The translations under genes and the position numbers were made by a program. Below, piece by piece: positions 1 through 6,661 of a stretch of DNA of 13,326 bases (its first letter is position 1; the number at the start of each line of letters is the position of its first letter). The notes beneath the pieces were generated by a model that ran no database searches, was not told the DNA's origin, and saw only the letters and a program-made list of their open reading frames with translations. The stretch lies in contig NZ_CALJAH010000322.1 in the NCBI RefSeq assembly GCF_938028185.1, forward strand, positions 1-13,326, given 5' to 3'. The stretch comes from an uncultured Cardiobacterium sp. (lineage in GTDB: Bacteria; Pseudomonadota; Gammaproteobacteria; Cardiobacteriales; Cardiobacteriaceae).

Positions 1-17
1 AGTCGCTACCCTGTATG

Positions 18-171
18 TATAAACCATCCACCGAAAGCCTCATACGGTGTTGCGCCGCTTCGCCGGGCATCCTAAAAAATAGCAAAGCCATTTTTTAGGG
101 AAACCCGCGTCGTACTGGTTGTACTGTCTTCAGCGACGCGCCTTGTCTGCAACTTGCGGTGGATGGCTATA
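18..171. repeat. Correia-like miniature inverted-repeat element (MITE), 154 bp
   Basis: The two ends are inverted copies: CCATCCACCG at 24-33 and CGGTGGATGG at 157-166, continuing inward as (A/C)AAG with one mismatch. A TATA sits at each outer edge (18-21 and 168-171), as expected for insertion at a TA target. The centre holds a near-perfect hairpin, CCTAAAAAAT at 71-80 against ATTTTTTAGG at 90-99. The right half (112-147) contains GTACTGG, TTGTACTGTCT and GCCTTGTC in the order and spacing I remember for the Correia repeat-enclosed element of Neisseria; the left half has an ACGGTGTTGCG block matching its other arm. Full-length Neisseria elements are also about 154-156 bp. The terminal repeats themselves differ from the Neisseria ones beyond TATAG. 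There is no coding capacity, so movement would need a transposase supplied in trans. The inverted repeat and length are read directly; the relationship to Correia elements rests on recall and was not aligned by computer. Confidence 0.75.
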
Positions 172-291
172 GTACCGGGGTTTGACGGTGGGTGGCGCTG
201 GTATCTTTACCGATGCAGGCAAGTGGCTCGCGGCGGCATGGGCGTTGTCGCTGGCGAGGGTGAGGGCAAGTGCCAATGGTTTGGGGATCAT
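130..291 (-). pseudogene. Small secreted-protein gene interrupted by the MITE (53 codons, 5' end only)
   Basis: An ATG at 291 follows a GGAGA ribosome-binding site five bases upstream. The first 21 residues, MIPKPLALALTLASDNAHAA plus A, look like a signal peptide with an AHA-type cleavage site. A proline-rich stretch follows (KIPAPPTVKPRYY). After Tyr41 the frame enters the inserted element, which contributes twelve residues (SHPPQVADKARR) and a TGA at 130-132. If the element and one TA copy are removed in silico, the frame continues on the far side as RYY-IQGSD to the window edge. I read this as a longer secreted protein truncated by the insertion, but only seven codons of the far side are visible. 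It starts 60 bp after the DUF1176 gene on the same strand, with a terminator between, so any expression probably depends on readthrough. The family is not recognised. It could instead be a short ORF arising by chance. Confidence 0.45.
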
Positions 292-310
292 GGCTGTCTC
301 CGGCGCTGTT

Positions 311-347
311 GTAAGAAAGGCGGTCGGCTTTTCGGCTTGACCGCCTT
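311..347 (-). terminator. Probable rho-independent terminator after the DUF1176 gene
   Basis: A perfect 9-bp inverted repeat, AAGGCGGTC at 317-325 and GACCGCCTT at 339-347, surrounds a 13-base loop. It begins just past the stop codon of the DUF1176 gene. On the minus strand the stem runs into TTTCTTAC, a short U-rich tail, so termination may be incomplete and could let some transcription reach the small gene at 291. Confidence 0.6.
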
Positions 348-351
348 GGGG

Positions 352-1482
352 TTATTCGCTCCCGTCTGTTTTCAGGAGCTCATCGCTGCGTATTGTGCCT
401 TTTTCGCTTTCGATGGTGGTGAGGTATTGCGGCTGTTCCCAGGCGCCACCGGCGAAGCCTTTGCACAGGCTACTGGGTTCCAAATAGCTTTTGACGAAGT
501 CTTTGCCGTCCCATTGGTAGGTAATGATGCTCCAGCAGTCGCCAATTCCACGGGTTTTTTGGCTGCCATGCAGGACGCCGGTTTTTTCGTCGTAGCTGTT
601 CAGGCGGTTGTCGTAGGTTTTTTCGATGGTTTTCAGGTCGCGGCTGACGAGGGTGTAGAGGAGGCCTACGTTGTAGGCGCTAAACCAGCACGGGCTTTCG
701 CTCAGGTAGTGTTTGTCGTCCAGCGGGTAGAGGGTGATGACGGCGTTTTCGCTGTCAATGCCGCGCTCTGCATCATGCGGGCAACGGTCGAAGTGGTCGT
801 CTTTTTCGCTGAGGTTGAGGTATTCGTCTTCGCTGATGTAGTGCGCGGCGAGCAGTTTTTTCATGGTTGCAAAGTCGGCATCGCTTTTTTTCAGTTCGCG
901 CGGGGCGTCTTGCGGCGGGGTGACGGCTTTGATGACGGGCAGCGCGTCAGGGGAGAGGACGGCGTTTTCGTTGTTGCCGCGTTTGATGAGGGCGGAGGCG
1001 GTATCCACGCGCTCCTGGAAGTCGTCCATTTTCAGCAGGACGGCGTTGGCGCCAACGGTGGAGAGCCGCCACTCTGGTTTTTTCGCGTTTTCGCGGAAGG
1101 TGATGCTGCTGTCTTTTTTCTGTACGGCGGCGAGCAGCGCCTCGGTTTGTGCCTGGTCGAGGCTGGCGCTGCCGTCGTCTTTCAGGGTAATGTTGGCGAC
1201 GCTTTTGCCGTCTATTTGCATTTCTACTTGTGCCGGGGCGCTTTCAGAGTTGGCGTCAAGAAGGCTTATGGCGCCTTGCACGCTTTCTTTTTCGCCGGCT
1301 TTGCGGGTGAACTGGACGGAGACGGGCGGGTCGTCGCCTTCGTCGCTTTGGTAGCCAGCGGCGCGGCAGGTGCCGCTGTTGTCACAGACGATTTGCCAGT
1401 CGCCCTGTTCAAAGTCAATGCCGTCCAGCGCAAATGCGGCGATGGGCGCGGCGAGGAGGAGAGCGAGGGTTTTTTGTTTCAT
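352..1482 (-). CDS. DUF1176-family secreted protein
   Basis: This 376-residue protein matches the DUF1176 family (PF06674) in its opening signature, GDWQIVCDNSGTCRAAGY, and in its C-terminal GDCWSIITYQWDG segment. The function of the family is unknown. An N-terminal signal peptide (MKQKTLALLLAAPIAAFA, cleavage near residue 19) predicts export to the periplasm or beyond. The mature part has six cysteines (33, 39, 234, 265, 316, 340), an even number that would suit disulfides in an oxidising compartment; the pairing is inference. The start is supported by AAGGA seven bases upstream of the ATG. The gene appears monocistronic: a terminator hairpin follows it, and 271 bp with the gltS terminator precede it. 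I found no convincing promoter in that spacer. Length is close to what I expect for the family, and no frame damage is seen. Confidence 0.85.
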   Translation of the reverse strand: MKQKTLALLLAAPIAAFALDGIDFEQGDWQIVCDNSGTCRAAGYQSDEGDDPPVSVQFTRKAGEKESVQGAISLLDANSESAPAQVEMQIDGKSVANITLKDDGSASLDQAQTEALLAAVQKKDSSITFRENAKKPEWRLSTVGANAVLLKMDDFQERVDTASALIKRGNNENAVLSPDALPVIKAVTPPQDAPRELKKSDADFATMKKLLAAHYISEDEYLNLSEKDDHFDRCPHDAERGIDSENAVITLYPLDDKHYLSESPCWFSAYNVGLLYTLVSRDLKTIEKTYDNRLNSYDEKTGVLHGSQKTRGIGDCWSIITYQWDGKDFVKSYLEPSSLCKGFAGGAWEQPQYLTTIESEKGTIRSDELLKTDGSE

Positions 1483-1634
1483 GGTTTTTCCTTTTTTAGG
1501 GTGAATAGATGTCGTGGGAAGATTGTTGGGGTGGGTATCCGGCGGGCGGTTTGCAGGCTAACCCCACCCCGGGCTTTCATTTTGATGCCGACAGCGGCGT
1601 CGCGTAGTAGTTTGCAGATTTTGTATTCGAATCA

Positions 1635-1670
1635 CCCTTCCCTGTAGGGCGAAGCCCGCAGCGGGGAGGG
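1635..1670. other. GC-rich two-level hairpin in the spacer between gltS and the DUF1176 gene
   Basis: CCCTTCCC at 1635-1642 pairs with GGGGAGGG at 1663-1670 (one mismatch or wobble). Nested inside is GGGC-GAA-GCCC at 1647-1657. It lies beyond the gltS terminator and upstream of the DUF1176 gene. The shape recalls dispersed palindromic repeats, but only one copy is in this window. The remainder of the spacer 1483-1634 shows no gene or clear promoter. Confidence 0.4.
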
Positions 1671-1683
1671 ACGGGGCTCCCTT

Positions 1684-1705
1684 GAGAAAGGCGAACGCCT
1701 TTCTC
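1684..1705. other. Perfect 10-bp hairpin next to the gltS terminator
   Basis: GAGAAAGGCG at 1684-1693 and CGCCTTTCTC at 1696-1705 form a perfect stem around two bases. On the minus strand it follows the gltS terminator directly and has no U-run of its own. It may act as a back-up structure or protect an RNA 3' end. Confidence 0.5.
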
Positions 1706-1730
1706 AAAAAACCACCGCAAGCGGTGGTTT
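1706..1730 (-). terminator. gltS: Rho-independent terminator of gltS
   Basis: On the minus strand an AAACCACCGC / GCGGTGGTTT stem (1709-1718 and 1721-1730) is followed by an uninterrupted run of T (complement of 1706-1711). It starts 24 bp after the gltS stop codon. On the plus strand the same stem is followed by CTTTTGTG, so it may work weakly in both directions. Confidence 0.85.
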
Positions 1731-1753
1731 CTTTTGTGTGAAAGGCGCGGTGG

Positions 1754-3013
1754 TTATGAACCCTGGATAAATTTGACGAAGGTTTGCAGCAGTCCGGCGT
1801 TGATGAGGTCAACGAGGAAGGCACCAACCATCGGTACGATGAGGAAGGCCTTGTGCGACGGACCGAAGCGTTCGGTGACAGATTGCATATTGGCAACCGC
1901 CGTCGGCGTCGCGCCGAGACCGAAGCCGCAGTGGCCGGCGGCGAGAACGGCAGCGTCATAGTCGCGCCCCATGACGACGTAGGTAATGAAGGTCGCGTAA
2001 AGCGCCATGACAATGACCTGGACGAAGAGGATGACCGTCACCGGCAGCGCCAGCGCGGTCAGCTCCCACAGTTTCAGGTCAAGCAGTGCCATCGCGAGGA
2101 AAAGCGAGAGCGAGGCATTGCCAAAGACGTCAATCGCGCGGTCGAACATGTTGAATTTGAAGACATTGGTCAGCACGTTGCGCAGGATGACGCCAAAGGC
2201 CAGCGCCCAGACGAATTTCGGCAGGTCAAGGATGGCCAGTACCGGTTTGAAATAGACTTTGTCGATGCCATCCATGATTTCGGCGAACGCCAAGCAGGCG
2301 GCGAACATGGCAAGGGTGTCGATGGCGGAATTGGCGGTAATCAGGCGTTTGCGCTCCGGTTTTTCAAACATGTCATTGGTATCGTCGCTGTTGTCGCTGC
2401 TGCCGTCATCGAGTTTTTCCAGCGGTTGGCGCTTCATTTTGTTGATGAGGCGGCGGGCAACCGGGCCGCCGATAAGGCCACCGGCAACGAGGCCGAAGGT
2501 GGCGCAGGCAATGCCGAGACCGGTCGCGTTGGCAAGGCCGATTTTCTCCAAATCCGGCCCCCAACCGGCGGCGGTACCGTGACCGCCGGTCATGGTGATG
2601 GAGCCGGCGACGAGTCCGAGCAGCGGGTTCTGGTCAAGCGCAACGGCAAGGCCAACACCAACGGCATTCTGGATGATGATGAAGATGCCGACGACCACGG
2701 CGAAGATAATCAGCGGCAGTCCGCCCGCTTTTAGGCGAGAGAAGTCGGCGCTGAGGCCGATGGAGGAGAAGAAAACCAGCATGAAGGCGTCGCGCAAGGA
2801 TTTGTCGAAGGCGAAGCTGACGTGGTTGAAGACGTAGAGTGCGTAGATAATGACTGCGGCGACGAGGCCGCCTGCGACCGGCTCGGGGATGTTGAAATCC
2901 TGCAAGAAGCGGTATTTGCGTACCAGATAGCGGCCAAAGAGCAGGACGATGCTGGCGATAATCAGCGTGTAGTAGCTGTTGATCGTCCAAGTCGTGATTT
3001 CCGTTGTTCCCAT
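1754..3013 (-). CDS. gltS: Sodium/glutamate symporter GltS
   Basis: This is a 419-residue inner-membrane protein that imports glutamate with sodium. Two glycine-rich motifs typical of GltS are intact: GGHGTAAGWGP at 143-153 and GHCGFGLGATPTAVANM at 360-376. In this family they form the inverted re-entrant loops of the two halves. Hydrophobic segments fill residues 15-185 and 230-417. They are separated by a hydrophilic, acidic loop (about 190-225, with DDGSSDNSDDTND). The E. coli protein is about 401 residues; the extra length here sits in that loop. The ATG at 3013 has GAGAGG about seven bases upstream. The gene has its own promoter (3118-3145) and terminator (1706-1730), so it is a single-gene unit. 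A perfect inverted repeat in its leader (3049-3081) may influence expression. No odd or missing motif residues are seen. Confidence 0.95.
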   Translation of the reverse strand: MGTTEITTWTINSYYTLIIASIVLLFGRYLVRKYRFLQDFNIPEPVAGGLVAAVIIYALYVFNHVSFAFDKSLRDAFMLVFFSSIGLSADFSRLKAGGLPLIIFAVVVGIFIIIQNAVGVGLAVALDQNPLLGLVAGSITMTGGHGTAAGWGPDLEKIGLANATGLGIACATFGLVAGGLIGGPVARRLINKMKRQPLEKLDDGSSDNSDDTNDMFEKPERKRLITANSAIDTLAMFAACLAFAEIMDGIDKVYFKPVLAILDLPKFVWALAFGVILRNVLTNVFKFNMFDRAIDVFGNASLSLFLAMALLDLKLWELTALALPVTVILFVQVIVMALYATFITYVVMGRDYDAAVLAAGHCGFGLGATPTAVANMQSVTERFGPSHKAFLIVPMVGAFLVDLINAGLLQTFVKFIQGS

Positions 3014-3048
3014 GTGTTACCTCTCTGTCAGATGGTGTTAAAGCCGGT

Positions 3049-3081
3049 TTGCGGCAGGGCATGGTGTGTTTCCTGCCGCAA
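3049..3081 (-). promoter_or_regulatory. Inverted repeat in the gltS leader
   Basis: TTGCGGCAGG at 3049-3058 and CCTGCCGCAA at 3072-3081 form a perfect 10-bp stem with a 13-base loop. It lies inside the predicted 5' untranslated region of gltS, ending about 36 bp before the ATG. No U-run follows it on the minus strand, so a simple terminator is unlikely. It could be an operator or an RNA hairpin. Confidence 0.45.
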
Positions 3082-3117
3082 GGCGGCGGTTCGCGGTGCT
3101 TTCGCCCCGGACAGGCA

Positions 3118-3145
3118 ATACTAGCATAGGGTTAATTTCTGTCAA
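3118..3145 (-). promoter_or_regulatory. gltS: Predicted sigma70 promoter of gltS
   Basis: On the minus strand a perfect -35, TTGACA (3145-3140), is separated by 16 bp from TAGTAT (3123-3118), a four-of-six -10. The expected start point near 3111 gives a leader of roughly 100 bases. It lies just downstream of the hlyD terminator, so gltS should be independent of the operon before it. Confidence 0.7.
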
Positions 3146-3169
3146 ACTTTCCTTCATGCTTTTCCAATG

Positions 3170-3195
3170 AAAAACGCCCGCATGGTGCGGGCGTT
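3170..3195 (-). terminator. Rho-independent terminator at the end of the pdh/type I secretion gene run
   Basis: AACGCCCGC (3173-3181) and GCGGGCGTT (3187-3195) form a 9-bp GC-rich stem with a five-base loop. On the minus strand it is followed by TTTTTC. It begins 16 bp after the HlyD-family stop codon and is the only clear terminator after aceE. Confidence 0.88.
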
Positions 3196-3211
3196 GTGGC
3201 GGATGGATGGT

Positions 3212-4441
3212 TTAGCGCTCGTGCAGCGCCTGTTTCATCCGGGTGATGGGCTTGATCAGGTACTGGAAGACGGATTTTTTGCCAGTCTGAATATCAACGG
3301 TAGCGACCATGCCGGGCAGAATGCGCAGTTCCTTGCCGTTTTTGTCGGTCAGTTTGCTGCCTTGGGTTTCGACCAGCACGCGGTAGTAGGACTGGTTGGC
3401 ATCGAGGTTCAGTTCGCTACGGCGGCGTTCGTCGCTGAGTGTGTCCGGACTAATGAGAGTCACCGTGCCGTCAAGACCGCCATAGATGGCATAGTCGTAG
3501 GCAGAAAGTTTGACCGTGGCGTGCAGTCCGGGGTGAACGAAGGCGACGTCTTGCGGGCGGATGTAGGCTTGTACCAGCAAGGTATCGTCAATGGGGACAA
3601 TTTCCATGATGTCCTGTCCGGCGTTGATAACGCCGCCGACGGTGGTGATTTTGATGTTGTTGACGATGCCGCGCATTGGCGAGCGGATGTTGGAGCGTTC
3701 CACCGGGTCGGCGTGCATGGCGAGGTTTTCCCGCGCCTGTGCCAGTTCGGCCTCGGTGCGTACCAGTTCGTTGTTCGCCTCGGTTTTGTACTGGTTGCGG
3801 CGCTCGCTGATTTGTAGCGCCAAATCGGCGGATTCGCGCTGCATTCGCAGCAGTTCGATTTCAGACGACACGCCGCGCTTGACCATCGCCGCGGTGCGAC
3901 GGATTTGTTCGTCAAGGATGCGTTTGCTTTGTTGCAACCCGGTGACGGCTTCGTCCAGTGCGCGGCGGCGTGCCTTGTAGGCACTGGTTTCGCGGTCGCG
4001 CAGCTCTTTGGAGACGCTGGCGGGGAATTTGAGCGGTTCGTCGTAGGCTTCGCTGCGGTAGCGCGCCAGCATCGCTTCGAGGTTCACCACTTTTGCCTCG
4101 CTTTCGCGCAAGACGGCTGAGCTGCGGGTGTCGTCAATGGTGACGAGGATGTCGCCCGCCTCTACCAGGTCGCCTTCTTTGACGTGCAATTTGGCGAGGA
4201 TGCCGGGGTCAAGGCTCTGGATGACTTGCAGACGGCTGCTGGGGATGATGGAGCCCTGGCCGCGCGTGACTTCTTCGAGGTCGCTGTTATACGCCCAGAT
4301 GACGAAGGCGGTGAGGAAGGCGGTGAGGAAGAAGATGCTCCACCACAGGCCGCGGTGTTTTTCTTCTTGCAGGGCGGCGTTGAGGTCGCTGACGAGTTTC
4401 AGGTCTTTTTGCGACAGTTTTTGTTTTTTGTGAAATGCCAT
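3212..4441 (-). CDS. Type I secretion membrane-fusion (adaptor) protein, HlyD family
   Basis: This 409-residue periplasmic adaptor bridges the inner-membrane ABC exporter and the TolC-like outer-membrane channel. Order along the chain: a short cytoplasmic N-terminus, one membrane helix (about 33-51, WWSIFFLTAFLTAFVIWAY), a first half-lipoyl segment (about 70-103), a long alpha-helical hairpin rich in Glu, Arg and Gln (about 105-245), and the second half-lipoyl segment with NIRSPMRGIV (251-260). A beta-barrel follows, then the C-terminal family signature LPGMVATVDIQTGKKSV (375-391). It starts 12 bp after the ABC gene, with AGGA inside that gap as its binding site. It closes the gene run and is followed by a strong terminator. 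The closest functional class is probably LapC-like adaptors of large-adhesin exporters, judged from gene order and the partner ABC protein. Confidence 0.92.
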   Translation of the reverse strand: MAFHKKQKLSQKDLKLVSDLNAALQEEKHRGLWWSIFFLTAFLTAFVIWAYNSDLEEVTRGQGSIIPSSRLQVIQSLDPGILAKLHVKEGDLVEAGDILVTIDDTRSSAVLRESEAKVVNLEAMLARYRSEAYDEPLKFPASVSKELRDRETSAYKARRRALDEAVTGLQQSKRILDEQIRRTAAMVKRGVSSEIELLRMQRESADLALQISERRNQYKTEANNELVRTEAELAQARENLAMHADPVERSNIRSPMRGIVNNIKITTVGGVINAGQDIMEIVPIDDTLLVQAYIRPQDVAFVHPGLHATVKLSAYDYAIYGGLDGTVTLISPDTLSDERRRSELNLDANQSYYRVLVETQGSKLTDKNGKELRILPGMVATVDIQTGKKSVFQYLIKPITRMKQALHER

Positions 4442-4453
4442 GCTGCAGGTCCT

Positions 4454-6634
4454 TTAGATGGTTTCCTGTTTGCCGTGTCCGGTAGCGGGTGGCTGGTTGC
4501 CTGCCACGGCGACGGGCGGGGTGGTCGGGCGTCCGCTCAGGCGGTCGAGTACCGCCTGTTTGGGGCCGTCCATGACGATTTGTCCCTGCTCCATCACGAT
4601 GATGCGGTCAACCAGCATCAGGATTTGCGGGCGGTGGGTGACGACGATCATGGTGCGGTCGCGTACCCAGTCGGCGAGTGCGCGCAGCACTTGTTGTTCG
4701 GTGTTTTGGTCAAGGCCGCTGGTTGGTTCATCCAGCAGTACCACGCGCGGGTTGCGCAGGGTGAGGCGCGCCAGGCTGACGATTTGTTGTTGGCCGCCGG
4801 AGAGGCCAGCGCCGTTTTCGCCCAGTTGCATATCCAATCCGTGCGGGTGTCCCTGTATCAGGCGTTCGAGGCCAAAGCGCTTGAGCGCGTTCAAAAGGAT
4901 TTCGTCGCTGTAGAAGCCGTCGGAGCGGGCAAGGTCAAGGTTTTCGCGCAGGGTGCCGAGGAAGAGGCGTGGCGACTGGGCAAGCAGCGCCACTTCGCTG
5001 CGCAGGAAGTACGGGTCAATTTGCCTTTCGTCCACGTCGTCCATGCTGACCATGCCCTGCTGCGGTTCGTACAGTCCGGCGGCGAGTTTGAGCAGGGTGG
5101 ATTTGCCGCTGCCGATACGGCCAAGGATGGCGATTTTTTCGCCTGCCCTGACGTTGAGCGTGAGGTTGTCCAGTACCCGCTTGCCTTTGCCTTCTTTGCC
5201 GTAGGTGAAGGAGACGTTTTCAAAGCCGATTTTGCCCTGCGGGTGGTCAAGGGTGATGTATTGGCGGTCGGTGTGGCGTTCGACCGGGCGGCGGGTGATG
5301 TTGTTCACCCCTTGCAGGGCGAGGCGCGCTTGCTGGAAGCGTACCGCGAGGCCGGCGATTTGTGCGACCGGACCGAGGGCGCGGCCGGAGAGGATGACGC
5401 AGGCGATGAGTGCGCCCATGGTGATGCGCTCATGCACGTTTTCGGCGTGGATGAGGTAGGTGCCATAGACGACGAGGATGACGGTATTGAGCTGCTGGAT
5501 GGCGGCGGAGAAGCTGGTGACGAAGTTGCTGATGTCGCGTGTTTTGATGCTGGAAGCGGCGGTTTTGGCGGTGTAGGCATCCCAGCGGCGCTGCGCCCAG
5601 CTGAAAGCGTTGTTTACTTTCAGGGTTTCCACGCCTTCGATGGCTTCGACGGCCAGCCCTTGTCGCTGTGATGATTCGCGCATGGATTCGTTGATGGAGC
5701 GCGCCAGCGGGAACTGGGCGAGAATGCCGGCGATGATGACCACCGGGATGATGGTCAGCGGCACCACCGCGAGTTGTCCGGCGACCATGTGCATCACGGT
5801 GATGAACAGCAGGAAGAACGGCATATCGACGAAGGCGAGCAGGCTGGCGCTGGTCATGAAGTCGCGCACGGATTCAAAGTCGCGCAGGTTGTTGGCGTAG
5901 GAGCCGGAGGAGGCGGGTTTGTCCGACATACGCAGTTGCATCACCCGGCGGAACAGTGCGGCGGAGATGATGAGGTCGGCTTTTTTGCCCGCGATGTCGG
6001 TCAGGTGGCCACGGATGAGTTTGGCGAGAAATTCAAAGAAGATGGCGAGCGAGACGCCGATGCTCAGCACCCACAGAGTTTCCATGGATTTGTTCGGAAT
6101 GACGCGGTCATAGACGTTCATCACATAGAGCGAGCTCACCAGTGCAAGGAAGTTGATGAGGAAGGTGGCGATGATGACCTGGTAGTAGTAGCGGCGGAAG
6201 CGCCAAATGACCCGCCAGAACCAGCCTTTGGGCAGTTCGTATTCGGGCAGTTCGGAACGGACGTCTTTTGCCGCTTTCGGTTTGATGAACCAGGCGTAGC
6301 CGAGGTATTGCGCTTCCAGCTCTGCCGTGGCCAGGCGCTGTTCGCCAATGCCGGCAAATTCGATGACGGCTTCTTCGCCGTCAAGTTTTTTCAGCACCGC
6401 CGCTTCGCCGTCGTGCAGCAGTATCACGGCGGGTAATGCCAGTTGCGGGATTTTGCGCAGGGTGCGTTTTTGCAGGTTGTTTTCAAAACCCTGGTGTTTG
6501 AGCTCTTCGCCGAGGGCTTTTTGGTTAAAGTCGCCGGCGTCGTCGCGCGGCACGGAGGCGGCCAGTGTGACGCTGGAAACGGGACTGCCGAGCAGGCGGG
6601 TTAGCAGACTGATGTGTTCAAGCAAGCTGTTCAT
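4454..6634 (-). CDS. Type I secretion ABC exporter, LapB-type (permease fused to ATPase)
   Basis: This 726-residue inner-membrane protein powers one-step export across both membranes. Residues 1-125 form a C39-peptidase-like domain with no cysteine, so it cannot be a working C39 protease; such degenerate domains bind substrate in RTX-type exporters. The membrane domain spans about 150-440. The ATPase domain has Walker A GRIGSGKST (505-513), a Q-loop glutamine at 553, signature LSGGQ (611-615), Walker B VVLLDEP (631-637, catalytic Glu636) and the switch His667. All key residues are present. The C-terminal 25 residues are a proline-rich tail. It starts 27 bp after the TolC-like gene (AGGG six bases before the ATG). 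With its neighbours it forms a complete three-part secretion machine. The secreted substrate, probably a large repeat adhesin by analogy, is not in the window. Confidence 0.93.
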   Translation of the reverse strand: MNSLLEHISLLTRLLGSPVSSVTLAASVPRDDAGDFNQKALGEELKHQGFENNLQKRTLRKIPQLALPAVILLHDGEAAVLKKLDGEEAVIEFAGIGEQRLATAELEAQYLGYAWFIKPKAAKDVRSELPEYELPKGWFWRVIWRFRRYYYQVIIATFLINFLALVSSLYVMNVYDRVIPNKSMETLWVLSIGVSLAIFFEFLAKLIRGHLTDIAGKKADLIISAALFRRVMQLRMSDKPASSGSYANNLRDFESVRDFMTSASLLAFVDMPFFLLFITVMHMVAGQLAVVPLTIIPVVIIAGILAQFPLARSINESMRESSQRQGLAVEAIEGVETLKVNNAFSWAQRRWDAYTAKTAASSIKTRDISNFVTSFSAAIQQLNTVILVVYGTYLIHAENVHERITMGALIACVILSGRALGPVAQIAGLAVRFQQARLALQGVNNITRRPVERHTDRQYITLDHPQGKIGFENVSFTYGKEGKGKRVLDNLTLNVRAGEKIAILGRIGSGKSTLLKLAAGLYEPQQGMVSMDDVDERQIDPYFLRSEVALLAQSPRLFLGTLRENLDLARSDGFYSDEILLNALKRFGLERLIQGHPHGLDMQLGENGAGLSGGQQQIVSLARLTLRNPRVVLLDEPTSGLDQNTEQQVLRALADWVRDRTMIVVTHRPQILMLVDRIIVMEQGQIVMDGPKQAVLDRLSGRPTTPPVAVAGNQPPATGHGKQETI

Positions 6635-6661
6635 GGAATGCCCTTTCCTTCGTTGATGCGG

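Noticed and set aside
154..1647. A 497-codon plus-strand reading frame
   Set aside because: It lies antisense to the DUF1176 gene, has low-complexity FAV-rich composition typical of a shadow frame in GC-rich DNA, and the opposite strand has a signal peptide, ribosome-binding site and family motifs.
4184..5671. A 495-codon plus-strand reading frame
   Set aside because: It is antisense to the HlyD and ABC genes, whose Walker and signature motifs are intact on the minus strand.
6257..6634. Active C39 bacteriocin-processing peptidase at the N-terminus of the ABC exporter
   Set aside because: The first 400 residues contain no cysteine, so the domain is a non-catalytic C39-like domain.
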